In this document: piece after piece, positions 43,168 to 52,580 of the stretch | Numbering within the stretch: the first letter of the stretch is position 1 | Layout: each line of letters starts with the position of its first letter | Origin: Fidelibacterota bacterium | GTDB lineage: Bacteria; Fidelibacterota; UBA2242; JAFGTP01 | Direction of reading: 5' to 3' | DNA: 64,000 nt | NCBI GenBank assembly: GCA_016934035.1 | Contig: JAFGTP010000048.1 | Coordinates: forward strand, 1-64,000 | The notes under the pieces: generated by a model | The model's input: the letters and a program-made list of their open reading frames with translations, nothing else | What the model was told of the DNA's origin: nothing | Databases searched by the model: none | Position numbers and translations under genes: made by a program

Positions 43168-43740
43168 TTATTTTCCATTTATTTGCAATAATTCGTTAAT
43201 TCTTGGCTTATCAAATCCGACAATGATTTCTCCGTCGATATCTGTCTGCGGTACACCGGTTTGACCGGTCCGGTTTTGCAAGTCTCTGGCTGCATTGGGG
43301 TCCGCCGCAACATCCACATCGGAAAACCTGACCCGGTGCTTTCTCAGATAGGCTTTTAACTGGTTGCAATAAACACATGTGGGCGTTGAATATACCGTCA
43401 CACTGGGCTGTCTGACCTCTTCACCCTTTTCATCAAGCACTGGCGCTTCGTTGAAAATCATTTCATAATAGGATTTCTTTTGTTTGCCATAAATAACATT
43501 AAAATTTTCATTTTTACGAATAACCAGCACTGCAGGGACCGAATCAATTTTGTATATCGGATGAATGGTTTTGATTTCCGAGGCATTGACGGAATAAACC
43601 GGCACATCGGGATAATCATTTTTCAACTCTTTAAAAATTTCCAGAGTCTCGAGGCTTTTCTGGGATTTTTCCGTGTAAAAAATAACAATTTTGATGGTTT
43701 CTTCTTTTTTTAATTGGTCAATATTTTTTACCGCTTCCAT
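43168..43740 (-). CDS. Thioredoxin-like/glutaredoxin fusion protein
   Basis: The N-terminal 100 residues resemble a thioredoxin fold without a CxxC (IVIFYTEKSQKSLETLEIF, DSVPAVLVIRK). The C-terminal 80 residues are a glutaredoxin domain with the active site STPTCVYCNQLKAYL, the GVPQTDIDGEIIVGFD cis-proline region and helix end. It would reduce disulfides or glutathione-like mixed disulfides in the cytoplasm. The start at 43740 has GGAG nine bases upstream; 43755 is possible. It forms an operon with the GroES gene, which suggests a role in oxidative stress. Confidence 0.85.
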   Translation of the reverse strand: MEAVKNIDQLKKEETIKIVIFYTEKSQKSLETLEIFKELKNDYPDVPVYSVNASEIKTIHPIYKIDSVPAVLVIRKNENFNVIYGKQKKSYYEMIFNEAPVLDEKGEEVRQPSVTVYSTPTCVYCNQLKAYLRKHRVRFSDVDVAADPNAARDLQNRTGQTGVPQTDIDGEIIVGFDKPRINELLQINGK

Positions 43741-43803
43741 TGAACACATCTCCATTTATTTATTCAATTTTTCGGTATCTATGATCGGTTTGCCAATGAT
43801 TGG

Positions 43804-44511
43804 TTACACCAGTTTTTCAATTCTTTTTTCCAATGGCGGATGAGAAGAAAAGTAATTATATAATCTGCCTTTCTGCCCGGAAACTCCTTTTAACCGATGC
43901 AGCAGGCGGACAGATTTTTCAGCATTATACCCGGCTGCCTGCATCAGGATTTTTCCGCCGGCATCGGCTTCAAATTCCATGTCCTGTGAATACTGGCCTG
44001 ACATAAATTGATCGATAACCTGCCTCGTGACAGCGCCAGTTTTGGAATAATTGGCAAGAATGACTTTCAGTAATTTTGTTCCATAGCCGTTAAAAATCCG
44101 TTTCAGCGGATGGCCCAGCACCACATGCATGATCTCATGTCCGAGCACAAAAGCAATTTCATCGGGGTAATCTCGGATCTGGTCCAGTAGTCCCAGAGTA
44201 ATAAAAATAAATCCACCCGGTAAGGCATAGGCGTTCAGATTTCCGGATTCAAGGATGGTGTACCGGAAGCTGCGGTCCTTGTTTTTCAGCCGATTTTCCA
44301 AGGAGCGCCCGATGTGCCGGACCCGGTCATTTAAATCCGGGCTATCGTCGATTTTCACATGGCCCGGCAGGTCACTGGCGAGATGACGACCCAGAATATA
44401 TTCGGATTTAATGGCATCTTGCTCAGTGCCAGCAGCTGATTGCCAGTACCATCGCGCCCGATTGTACAATTCTCCACCCTTTTTGCCCACTCTTTTAAAA
44501 ATTTCATCCAT
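43804..44511 (-). CDS. M48 family metallopeptidase
   Basis: The zinc site is HEIMH in AFVLGHEIMHVVLGH, with a downstream EADAGGKIL glutamate as third ligand, as in Ste24/HtpX-like M48 proteases. SGNLNAYALPGGFIFIT upstream of it is also characteristic. It is a compact single-domain protein of 235 residues without a signal peptide or membrane helix, so it differs from HtpX and may be cytoplasmic. The C-terminal SSHPPLEKRIEKL matches the usual family end. It is 52 bp downstream of the GH88 gene. Confidence 0.88.
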   Translation of the reverse strand: MDEIFKRVGKKGGELYNRARWYWQSAAGTEQDAIKSEYILGRHLASDLPGHVKIDDSPDLNDRVRHIGRSLENRLKNKDRSFRYTILESGNLNAYALPGGFIFITLGLLDQIRDYPDEIAFVLGHEIMHVVLGHPLKRIFNGYGTKLLKVILANYSKTGAVTRQVIDQFMSGQYSQDMEFEADAGGKILMQAAGYNAEKSVRLLHRLKGVSGQKGRLYNYFSSHPPLEKRIEKLV

Positions 44512-44562
44512 AGGGCAAATATACAGTTTCTGCCGCCAATTGCCAAAGGACAGGGAAAAATT

Positions 44563-45726
44563 CTATTGCATCCTTCTCGATGCTTTCAGCAAGGCTTCCA
44601 TGTAATAATAATCTGCATAATTCAAGGGAACATCGATTTCTGATTGTCCCGGCTTACTACCCACTGAGTGCATCAGGATGAAATGGTTGTTTTCTCCGGG
44701 TTTTGCGAGATATTTTTCACTGGACAGGGACTGCAATATTTTGATCGCCGCATTGAGATATTTTCCGCTGCTTTCTGAACCATATTTACTGAGATCAAAA
44801 AAGGCCGAAGCCATGATTGCGGCGGCCGATGCATCCCGGGGTTCACTGTCGCTATCCACATCAAAATCCCAGTAAGGCACCATATCATGGGGAATATGTT
44901 TTAATATAAATTCAGCGATCTTTTCAGCAAGCTTCAGATATTTCAAATTGCCGGTTTCTCGATACATCATCGTAAAGCCGTAAAGTCCCCAGGCCTGCCC
45001 ACGGGCCCAGGCGGAGCTATCGGACAGTCCCTGCCAGGTCTGTTTGATACGGGGTTGGCCGGTCTTCGGATCATAATCCACCACATGATAGGTCGAAAAA
45101 TCCTCACGAAAGTGGTTTTTCATTGTGTTATCAGCATGAGCAACAGCAATCTTAAAAAATGAAGAATCCCCGGTCTCATGGAAGGCCCACAGCAGCAGTT
45201 CCAGGTTCATCATATTGTCTATAATCACAGGGTATTGCCATTTTTTTTGATTCCAGTCCCAGGACCGGATACATCCGACTTTCGGGTTGTAGCGGGTGCA
45301 CAGGCTTTTTGCTGATTGAATCAAAAGTTCTCTGTATTGTTTATTTTTAGTTATTCGATATCCATTGCCGTAACTGCAATACATCATAAAACCAATATCA
45401 TGGTTTCCTGTAAAATATTGAATATCTTCTAGGAGAGATGAATATTTCTCAGCTGCTGCCTTCCATTTTTCATCGCCGGAATATTGATAAAGATACCACA
45501 AGGCGCCCGGAAAAAAACCGCTTGTCCAGTCTTCAGGCTCAACCAGTTTTAATTCACCCTTTTCAATGGTTCTTGGCAACAATTTCTTTCCATCAATTTC
45601 TACCAACAGGGCATTATATTGTTGCTGGGCGATTTTCATGACCGAGTCAATCGGGATGGTCTTGTTTTCACTGCTACAGTTGCTCCAAAGTACCGCCATA
45701 AAAATAATCAGCAATAACATCCTCAT
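44563..45726 (-). CDS. GH88 unsaturated glucuronyl hydrolase
   Basis: This enzyme hydrolyses the unsaturated uronic acid left at the non-reducing end after lyase action. The (alpha/alpha)6 barrel is indicated by the helical repeats; the two conserved aspartates lie in GNHDIGFMMY and IIDNMMNLELL, and the DSSAWARGQAWGLYGF segment is typical. An N-terminal signal with LWSNC may be a lipoprotein site, though the lipobox is poor. Length (387) fits. AAGGAG lies before the ATG. It is the last gene of the lyase cluster, 11 bp after a PF05426 lyase gene. Confidence 0.93.
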   Translation of the reverse strand: MRMLLLIIFMAVLWSNCSSENKTIPIDSVMKIAQQQYNALLVEIDGKKLLPRTIEKGELKLVEPEDWTSGFFPGALWYLYQYSGDEKWKAAAEKYSSLLEDIQYFTGNHDIGFMMYCSYGNGYRITKNKQYRELLIQSAKSLCTRYNPKVGCIRSWDWNQKKWQYPVIIDNMMNLELLLWAFHETGDSSFFKIAVAHADNTMKNHFREDFSTYHVVDYDPKTGQPRIKQTWQGLSDSSAWARGQAWGLYGFTMMYRETGNLKYLKLAEKIAEFILKHIPHDMVPYWDFDVDSDSEPRDASAAAIMASAFFDLSKYGSESSGKYLNAAIKILQSLSSEKYLAKPGENNHFILMHSVGSKPGQSEIDVPLNYADYYYMEALLKASRRMQ

Positions 45727-45736
45727 TTTTATCTCC

Positions 45737-46909
45737 TTATTTTTTTATCCATAAAACAGGCTCACGAATCGGAAAATTACGTAAGCCTTCATCACTTTCG
45801 GGTAATGGCTTTAACGTTTTCCACAAATCAATATATTCCTGATTTCCATAAGCCAAACCAGCACATAACAATGCCGGATGACGAACCGGCCACTCATCCC
45901 AGTACATAACATCCGGCGGATATGGCCATTTTGATTTATCATAAATGAAAGGAAAAATAAAAGCCATTGCTTCTTCCATTCCAACATATTTCTCAGGCAT
46001 TTTGTAGTTCCACAAATTGTCCTTTTCTGTGGATAAAATATGACAGACCATCGCCATCATATCCAAATTGAACAGGGAATAACCATAGGGCTTTGTGCGA
46101 CTGAGTTCCAATGGAAAACTTCCATCAGATGCCAATTGATTGGGTAAAAGTACTGTTTTGTAGCGATTTTTACAATAATCAAACAATTTTTCATTACCAA
46201 TAAGTTTTGAGAATTCGGCCACTTGCATCACCCAGCAGGTGCCATGATTATTTTTGCGCTCTCGCTCATCAATGCCATATTCATGGGTGGTCATCCATTC
46301 CAGAAAATCGGCAAACCATAGTTTCATCGCTTTAAAATCAGAATCATCTATCATTTTGTTTTTGGATAAAATTTCAATGCAGCGTGCTGGTTCAACCAGG
46401 TGAATGCCATCAATCAGGCCGACACCCCTTCCCGGACAGATGCCTTTGATAGCTTGTGCAAAATTCATATTGGGATTCATCTTTGTGTCACTATTTACAA
46501 ACCATGCTTGCAGATGTGCGATTGATTTTTGGGCATAGTTTACATCCTTTGTGATTTTATAGGCTGCCGTAAGATTTGCCACCTGAATACTCATTCGACG
46601 TAATACTTCACGATGTTCGGTAAAATTATCAGGATTGCTCATCCCATCACGACGAATATAGGGTCGTCCAACCGGATTTTCCGGGTCCGGCCACCAATAG
46701 TCGCCTTCGGAATAAAAATCATGAATTCCTCCAAGACTTCTGTCGCAGGTGAATTCAGTAATCGTGATTGGTTCTTCTATTAGATATTGATTGGCTGATG
46801 CCAGGATTCGTTCTTTGTCGATTTGAACAACATTCACATCAATTTTATGTTTCGATGAGCAACCGATTGTAAAGAACATGATGAGTAGTAATAATGTTAT
46901 TTTTTTCAT
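45737..46909 (-). CDS. PF05426-type polysaccharide lyase lipoprotein (PL38/PL5-like)
   Basis: The protein opens with a lipoprotein signal (FFTIGCSS). The hallmark GDYWWPDPENPVGRPYIRRDG, NSDTKMNPNMNFAQAIKG, GRGVGLIDG and KNNHGTCW motifs place it in the alginate-lyase superfamily with an (alpha/alpha) toroid fold. Related enzymes of PL5 and PL38 cut alginate or glucuronan by beta-elimination. A conserved His and Tyr (NNHGT; KPYGYSLFNLD) are likely catalytic. It is paralogous to the gene at 51358-52569. The cellular site is probably the outer membrane or periplasmic face. Confidence 0.85.
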   Translation of the reverse strand: MKKITLLLLIMFFTIGCSSKHKIDVNVVQIDKERILASANQYLIEEPITITEFTCDRSLGGIHDFYSEGDYWWPDPENPVGRPYIRRDGMSNPDNFTEHREVLRRMSIQVANLTAAYKITKDVNYAQKSIAHLQAWFVNSDTKMNPNMNFAQAIKGICPGRGVGLIDGIHLVEPARCIEILSKNKMIDDSDFKAMKLWFADFLEWMTTHEYGIDERERKNNHGTCWVMQVAEFSKLIGNEKLFDYCKNRYKTVLLPNQLASDGSFPLELSRTKPYGYSLFNLDMMAMVCHILSTEKDNLWNYKMPEKYVGMEEAMAFIFPFIYDKSKWPYPPDVMYWDEWPVRHPALLCAGLAYGNQEYIDLWKTLKPLPESDEGLRNFPIREPVLWIKK

Positions 46910-46944
46910 GGTGTCCTAAAAAATAAAAACCTCTCCTTTTGTTC

Positions 46945-47020
46945 CCCCTCCTTGGCAAGGAGGGGATTCAGGGGTGATCATATTAAATTATTCATCAGTG
47001 TATATCTGTGTAATTCTGTG
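46945..47020. repeat. Dispersed-repeat-like hairpin and 10-nt-period motif
   Basis: The palindrome CCCCTCCTT-GGC-AAGGAGGGG (46945-46965) is followed by a stretch with a 10-base period (tcagtg / tctgtg / tctgtg at 46995, 47005, 47015). Both resemble motifs that recur between genes in many FCB and planctomycete genomes. They fill the 117-bp spacer before the GH2 gene's stop codon. Confidence 0.55.
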
Positions 47021-47026
47021 GCTAAA

Positions 47027-49468
47027 TTAATTTTTTATCTCCAGATAACTTCCTTTAAAATCCTGAGTCCTGGCTTCAATGATACCGGACAAACCCGGCT
47101 CAGGCACATATTCAATATGCGCCCTTCCACTGGCAAATTCAAGAATTCGGGAACCTGTCGGTGTTCCCAGGTTTTCTTTCAAATATCCGCCCCCGTTACA
47201 ATCAAAATAGACCCGTTCATTAAAATCCAGGCAGGTGGTACCCTGTTTGTCAACAACTCTCGCAGTGATCAGATAATTTCCATTGTCCAGTTTTTTAGCC
47301 GTCAACAGAATTTCTTCAGGTGTTCCGATTTTTCGAGCAGTATAAGTAATTTCAATTTTGTCAAAACAGGCTTGCTTTTCACCATTATATCCAATCGCCA
47401 AAATTTCATTTTTCCCATCATCAAATTCAACGTTCCAGTGATATCCTGCTGCCGGAAAATCATTAATATCACGCCTTTTTTTCCCATAAGAAAGGCCATT
47501 GACCACCATTTCCACCTCCTGACAATTGCTGAAGACACAAAGTTCTTTCTTTTCACCGGGTTTTCCGTATCTTTCGGGCCATGTGTGGGATTCGATATAG
47601 CAGAAAGCAGGATTATTTGTCCAATAACTTTTAAACACATAGTAGGCATCTTTGGGGTTTCCATCACGGTCAACCAATCCCTTCTGGTTCATGTAGGGAA
47701 TTGGATTTTCAGGACGGAGAGGTGTACCAAAATCCTTGAATGCCCACTGTGCATTGCCGATAAACCAATCCAATTGTTCTGTGGTTTTCAGGTGCCAGTC
47801 AAAGAGGTCAACAATATAATTTTCGCTCCAGTCACCCACTGATGCAATGCGGTCCACATTGATCATATTAGGACTTTCGGCCCATTCATCCTCTTTGACC
47901 TGGCCTTCGCCGGAAATGGGATTTTCTGAATGACGCCCGACATGGCTGGAACCGCCATATTCTGCATGGAGAAAATGTCTGTATTTTGCACGGGAGGTAA
48001 GCAAAGCTTTTTCATAGGTTTTGTAAACACCGGAATACCAGCCGGCCCAGATTGAGGGTGAAAAGACATCAGTAATATCAGCACCATCGTAAAATTTACG
48101 CATGGTGGTTTTGCGTTGCGGGTCCATTTTGTGAGCTATGTCATTAAGTTCTTTTGCAAAGGTCACCAGTTTTTCTTTGTCATCACCACCTTCGAAATCC
48201 GGCAGCCAGTACATTTCATTGCCAATGGACCAGAGTATAATGCTGGGATGGTTGAAATTCTGATTGATCTGCTCTTCGAATAATTGTTGTGTATTTTCCT
48301 GCCAGACATCATTCCCTACTCCACCCCGACACCAGGGCAATTCATCCCAAACCAGTAAGCCGAGTTCATCGCAGGCTTTATAGATTTCCGGGTCTTGTGG
48401 ATAATGCGCCAATCGAACAAAATTTGCGCCCATATCCTTGATCATCTCCATATCCCGGCGATGAAGTTCATTGGGCATAGCGGCTCCGTAACCCGCCCAT
48501 TCCTCATGACGATGGGTCCCCCGCAACAACAACCTCCTGCCGTTCAGATAAAAGGGCCCCTTGTCTTTAAATTCAAACCAGCGATATCCAAATTTTTGCA
48601 ACAATTGATCACTGTTTTCCAAAGTGATTTCCAGTGAATAAAGATTTGGTGAATCTGGCGACCAAAGCTGCGGATTTTTCAAAGTTGGCAAATCAATTTT
48701 CACCTCATTTTGCCCTTTGTTCAATTTTTGGTCTAAAGCTTTTTCACCAACAACCAAACCGTCGTTATTGAGTAATTTTATGATTATAGATTGAGTTTTC
48801 CCGGTATTGCTTTGTACTGATACAGTCACATAAGTTTGCGCCTCTTTTTCAGTGACTTGCGGTGTAAAAATTTTCATTCCGAAAATATGAACCGGGTTTA
48901 ACACTTTCAGATAAACGTCTCGGGTAATGCCGCCATAAATGAAAAAATCAGATTTCTGTGACGGAATAATTTCACGATTGATGGAATTATCTACTTTCAC
49001 CCGAATAGAATTGGTTTTGCCAAATTTCACGAAATCAGTAATATCCACTTCAAATCCCACATAACCGCCCACATGTCCACCGGCGCGTTTGTCATTCACA
49101 AAAACATCACATACTATATTTACACCTTCAAAACAGAGATATAACTTCTGATCGGATTTAAGTTTCGGAATAAAAATTTCTTTTTTGTACCAGCTGATAT
49201 CCCGACGATAACCCGGATTATTGTCCGTGGCATCAAACGCATTCCAGGTATGCGGCAAATTGATATTTTGCCAGGGCACCGCAGAATTTCCCAGGTCAGT
49301 CATCGTGGGACAATTATCTTCCAGATACTGCCAGTCGTTGTTCAGTAAAAATATTAGTCGATGCGGGGCAATCTCAATTTTTCCCACGTAGGGACGAGTG
49401 ACATTTCCAAACAGAAACAGGCCGTTTAGCAGAAGTAACAAAATGGATAATTGAATATTACGTTTCAT
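47027..49468 (-). CDS. GH2 glycoside hydrolase (beta-galactosidase/glucuronidase family)
   Basis: A Sec signal precedes the sugar-binding jelly roll (WQNINLPHTWNAFDATDN), an immunoglobulin-like domain and a TIM barrel with GTHRHEEWAGYG, NFVRLAHYPQDPEIYKACDELGL in part, acid/base Glu418 in SIGNEMYW and nucleophile Glu503 in HAEYGG. C-terminal domains include a DUF4982-like region. Family members release beta-linked galactose, glucuronate or mannose from oligosaccharides. Given its neighbours, a uronic-acid or galactose side chain is a fair guess. It is 813 residues and probably periplasmic. Confidence 0.92.
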   Translation of the reverse strand: MKRNIQLSILLLLLNGLFLFGNVTRPYVGKIEIAPHRLIFLLNNDWQYLEDNCPTMTDLGNSAVPWQNINLPHTWNAFDATDNNPGYRRDISWYKKEIFIPKLKSDQKLYLCFEGVNIVCDVFVNDKRAGGHVGGYVGFEVDITDFVKFGKTNSIRVKVDNSINREIIPSQKSDFFIYGGITRDVYLKVLNPVHIFGMKIFTPQVTEKEAQTYVTVSVQSNTGKTQSIIIKLLNNDGLVVGEKALDQKLNKGQNEVKIDLPTLKNPQLWSPDSPNLYSLEITLENSDQLLQKFGYRWFEFKDKGPFYLNGRRLLLRGTHRHEEWAGYGAAMPNELHRRDMEMIKDMGANFVRLAHYPQDPEIYKACDELGLLVWDELPWCRGGVGNDVWQENTQQLFEEQINQNFNHPSIILWSIGNEMYWLPDFEGGDDKEKLVTFAKELNDIAHKMDPQRKTTMRKFYDGADITDVFSPSIWAGWYSGVYKTYEKALLTSRAKYRHFLHAEYGGSSHVGRHSENPISGEGQVKEDEWAESPNMINVDRIASVGDWSENYIVDLFDWHLKTTEQLDWFIGNAQWAFKDFGTPLRPENPIPYMNQKGLVDRDGNPKDAYYVFKSYWTNNPAFCYIESHTWPERYGKPGEKKELCVFSNCQEVEMVVNGLSYGKKRRDINDFPAAGYHWNVEFDDGKNEILAIGYNGEKQACFDKIEITYTARKIGTPEEILLTAKKLDNGNYLITARVVDKQGTTCLDFNERVYFDCNGGGYLKENLGTPTGSRILEFASGRAHIEYVPEPGLSGIIEARTQDFKGSYLEIKN

Positions 49469-49514
49469 TATGATTCCTCTTCATTCCAGTTATCAGTACA
49501 AAAGAGTGATGTCG

Positions 49515-49556
49515 GCAAGCCCCTGTTACCATATAGAGTGGCGCCAACAGGCTTGC
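49515..49556. repeat. Hairpin in the DUF4955-GH2 spacer
   Basis: GCAAGCCCCTGTT (49515-49527) pairs with AACAGGCTTGC (49546-49556) with two bulged bases. There is no T run. It lies in the roughly 225-bp spacer before the GH2 gene and may be a processing site or a weak stop. Confidence 0.45.
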
Positions 49557-49693
49557 TAAATTATTACAAACCTCTCTAAACCGGGCTTCAACTTCGAAAT
49601 TGTCCTGAAAAGGAGTTCGGGGCATCTCGGTTGCATAAGTTTGCAATTCCTTAAAAAATTCGGCATGAAAGTTTTTTGGTTCTTTTCCCATCA

Positions 49694-51346
49694 TCATCTC
49701 AAATTCTGTTTCATTCTTTTTTCCAACTGATAGTGATATAGCGATATTACAGCAATGTCTGGTTTATTCATTCCTTCGATATAGGCATCCGGGCCATAGG
49801 AAATTTCCATTGAATAATTGCCGTGGATGCCAATCAGGCGCACATTCGGACCATCCTGGATTCCCTCGATTTTGATCGGTTTCCGAGAAAAATGGGGATA
49901 ATCGAAATTCACATCAATATTCCAGAAGGTGGCATAGGCACAATGGCTGGGTTTCCAGTATTTGGCACCGCCACCTGTGATAAAGGTGTGAAAAGGTTCC
50001 CGCTCTGTGATGCGAATATTGTCAAATAGATTTTGCATGTTGGCGCCGCTATGCTGATCAAGGGTTGCCTGCATGTTAATATCACAATCGGTGAAAACAG
50101 AACGACGGGTTCCGGTATTGCAGCTGAGGGAATGAATGCAGGGCGCATTGACTGTGATATTTTTGCAAAGCATGTTGTATACATTGCCCAATTCCAAAGT
50201 GTAATGAAAAGTCCTTCCGGTCGTTTCAATATTTTCAATGGTGACATTGGCACAGTCTTCGGTGAGGATACAATTATCACCGTTGTTGACCTTGATATTC
50301 CGGACCCAGGAATGGGCCAGGCCGGTGAGGAAGATGGCACTGTAACCGTCTTCTACATGATGAGCATTGTACAGATCATAGGGAAAATCAAAACGCAGGT
50401 GCTCGATCCCCACCTCTTTGAGATGTTGCCATTCCACAATGATCGGCGACCATTCCGGACGTAAATCATGCATCAGCGGCGACTTGATTGTGATGGTATT
50501 CCCGCATATTTTTGTGATGGTCACTTCCTGAGTAATGAGCGGATAGCCGGGATTATCCCAGTGACGGGAGCCAATGAAGAGATCACGGGTATTGTACATG
50601 TGGTCGATAAGAGAACCATTTTCACCCGTTTTGTTGTACCAATGGAGGCTGACAATTTCGCCAACTTTGAGATTTTCAGTATTTTCTACTGTGACGGTAT
50701 GCTCACTACGTTTTCCGAATATGACTTTTGCCAAAACCTTCGGCTCGGTATTGTATTGGTCCATGTAGGGTTTAATGCGTTTGCCTTTTACCCGAGTCCA
50801 GATAAATCCACCAGTCCAGGCATAGAGAGAAAAGGGCACTTTTACATCCATGTCCTTGATATACTGGACTTTGTCATTGATTATCAGGTATTCCCTGAGT
50901 TCTTCCATTCCTTCGGGCATAGGTAAATCATTGAGTGGAATTGGATAATAAAGCACTGTTCCCTGATTGTCACTGCCGGCACCACGGAGAACAAAATCAC
51001 TGCGCTCAATATAAAGAATATCCCGGACAATGAGTTTTCCGGCTGGCAATTGAAGCACAACCGGACCTTCCTGATCGTGGGCTGCTGCAAAAGCCTTTTT
51101 CAGGGCCTGGGTGTCATCTTCATCATCATCGGGAATGACACCAAAATCAAGGGCTTTTATGGTTGTCGGTAATTGTGGAATTGTTTTCTCGCCCCAATGA
51201 TACCCGGCATAGGAAAAATCCGGCAGAAAAACTTTCGAATCTGGATTTAATATATCCGGTATCCATTTCTCCTTTACACTGGATGTGTGGCAATTATAAA
51301 ATAATATTATCAAAAATACATACAGCAAAATTTTATCATGGTTCAT
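49694..51346 (-). CDS. DUF4955-like right-handed beta-helix protein, probable lyase or hydrolase
   Basis: The N-terminal hydrophobic segment (ILLYVFLIILFYNCHTSS) is a signal, possibly lipoprotein type. The body is a parallel beta-helix beginning with ALDFGVIPDDDEDDTQALKKAF, the pectate-lyase-3-like opening seen in GH28 and related enzymes, followed by repeated short turns (NVTIENIETTGR, NTGTRRSVFTDCDINMQ). The DUF4955 assignment is from pattern memory. No catalytic residues can be assigned with confidence. Its position between lyases suggests activity on the same polysaccharide. AGGAT lies seven bases before the ATG. Confidence 0.7.
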   Translation of the reverse strand: MNHDKILLYVFLIILFYNCHTSSVKEKWIPDILNPDSKVFLPDFSYAGYHWGEKTIPQLPTTIKALDFGVIPDDDEDDTQALKKAFAAAHDQEGPVVLQLPAGKLIVRDILYIERSDFVLRGAGSDNQGTVLYYPIPLNDLPMPEGMEELREYLIINDKVQYIKDMDVKVPFSLYAWTGGFIWTRVKGKRIKPYMDQYNTEPKVLAKVIFGKRSEHTVTVENTENLKVGEIVSLHWYNKTGENGSLIDHMYNTRDLFIGSRHWDNPGYPLITQEVTITKICGNTITIKSPLMHDLRPEWSPIIVEWQHLKEVGIEHLRFDFPYDLYNAHHVEDGYSAIFLTGLAHSWVRNIKVNNGDNCILTEDCANVTIENIETTGRTFHYTLELGNVYNMLCKNITVNAPCIHSLSCNTGTRRSVFTDCDINMQATLDQHSGANMQNLFDNIRITEREPFHTFITGGGAKYWKPSHCAYATFWNIDVNFDYPHFSRKPIKIEGIQDGPNVRLIGIHGNYSMEISYGPDAYIEGMNKPDIAVISLYHYQLEKRMKQNLR

Positions 51347-51357
51347 TTTTAATCCTG

Positions 51358-52569
51358 TTATTTTTTCATTGAGGGATACAATAGGTCTACCAGAAACGCC
51401 CGTTGTTTTTCTACAGGTATATGGACGGCTGTTTTTTCAAAGCCATCATCATCATAGGCCCGGGCAGCGGACTTCAAAACCAGATAAAGATCATTGAAAC
51501 CTTTCTGCCAGCTGGTAATTTGCCGGTAAGGCCATTTTGCCGTATCAGTAGCATAAGGCACCAGAAATTCAATCGCTTTTCTGATTCCGGCACCCTCCGA
51601 TGTTGTATAATTATAAATATCAATATTCAGTTTTTTTCCCAGTTCCGCCGCCAACATGTGGGCCCGCAGGTTAAACAGAGAGTAGGTGAAGGCCCGGGTT
51701 CGTTCCAGTTCATAGGGCTGACTGCCGTCAGTTTTGACCTGGTGGGCGATACGCTCTTTGGGAAAAGCGGACAAAATTCTTTTGGCTTCTTCATATTCTC
51801 CCAGATAATAGGCAATATGAGCATATTGCACATCAAACCAGGAACCATGATTATTTTTATGTTCCTGCTCCTCTTTGGCAATAGGACTGGTTTGCATCCA
51901 TCTGAAATAGTCTTTGAGCCACTGGTCCATCTGTTTTTGGTCATTTCCAGTCCAATATCTTGAATCCTTTATCAGGATAATGGCATCTAGCACATCGATC
52001 AAATTTTTCATTTCAATAAGGCCGACACCCCGCCCTGGTTCCTTTCCCGGTACTCCCTGGCCAAAATTCAGGTTGGGGTTCATTTTGGTATTCTCGTTGA
52101 TGAACCATGTTCGTAAGAGCCCGGCAGATTTTTTGGCATATTTTTCTTTACCGGAAAAGTAATAGGCAATCGCCAGGACCAAAGCATTTTCATGAACATG
52201 AACAAAGGATCGCTTATCAAATTTTTCCCGTTCCGGGTTTACCTCGCCATCACGCCGAATGTAAGGCAGACCATCGGCTTTTTCCGGATCCGGCCACCAG
52301 TAAGGGCTCAGACTCATATAATCGTGCTTGTCACCGGAGGGTGGGGTTACCGGCTTATCCATTACTGACCACGGACCTTCCGTCAGTGCTTCATCAGCAA
52401 TTTTCAATAAATAGCGATAGGCAGGATATAAAGCTTCGTCTTTGCGGCCTACCTGGGTTTTTGCGTATTGTAAATGCTCAAAATCCAGCGTCAATAGTTC
52501 CGTTTTTTCTGCCGAAACAAGGATTGTGAACAAGGATAAAAAAATAATTTTTCCAATCAATTTTTTCAT
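51358..52569 (-). CDS. PF05426-type polysaccharide lyase, exported
   Basis: This paralogue of 45737-46909 has YMSLSPYWWPDPEKADGLPYIRRDG, NENTKMNPNLNFGQGVPG, GRGVGLIEM and KNNHGSWFDVQ. It has a Sec signal (IIFLSLFTILVSA) and no lipobox, so it is probably periplasmic. The lyase cuts uronic-acid polymers; alginate, mannuronan or glucuronan are candidates. I set the start at 52569, where AGGATA precedes the ATG, rather than the longer reading to 52674, which overlaps the PL6 gene. Eleven bases follow its stop before the DUF4955 gene. Confidence 0.87.
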   Translation of the reverse strand: MKKLIGKIIFLSLFTILVSAEKTELLTLDFEHLQYAKTQVGRKDEALYPAYRYLLKIADEALTEGPWSVMDKPVTPPSGDKHDYMSLSPYWWPDPEKADGLPYIRRDGEVNPEREKFDKRSFVHVHENALVLAIAYYFSGKEKYAKKSAGLLRTWFINENTKMNPNLNFGQGVPGKEPGRGVGLIEMKNLIDVLDAIILIKDSRYWTGNDQKQMDQWLKDYFRWMQTSPIAKEEQEHKNNHGSWFDVQYAHIAYYLGEYEEAKRILSAFPKERIAHQVKTDGSQPYELERTRAFTYSLFNLRAHMLAAELGKKLNIDIYNYTTSEGAGIRKAIEFLVPYATDTAKWPYRQITSWQKGFNDLYLVLKSAARAYDDDGFEKTAVHIPVEKQRAFLVDLLYPSMKK

Positions 52570-52580
52570 AATTAAGTATC

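Noticed and set aside
46952-47842. 296-codon frame on + opposite the GH2 gene
   Set aside because: It is the complement of a well-supported GH2 gene, and its composition is that of an antisense shadow.
49458-49697. 79-codon reading frame between the DUF4955 and GH2 genes
   Set aside because: It overlaps both neighbours, has no ribosome site and no family resemblance, and runs through a hairpin at 49515-49556; more likely spacer.
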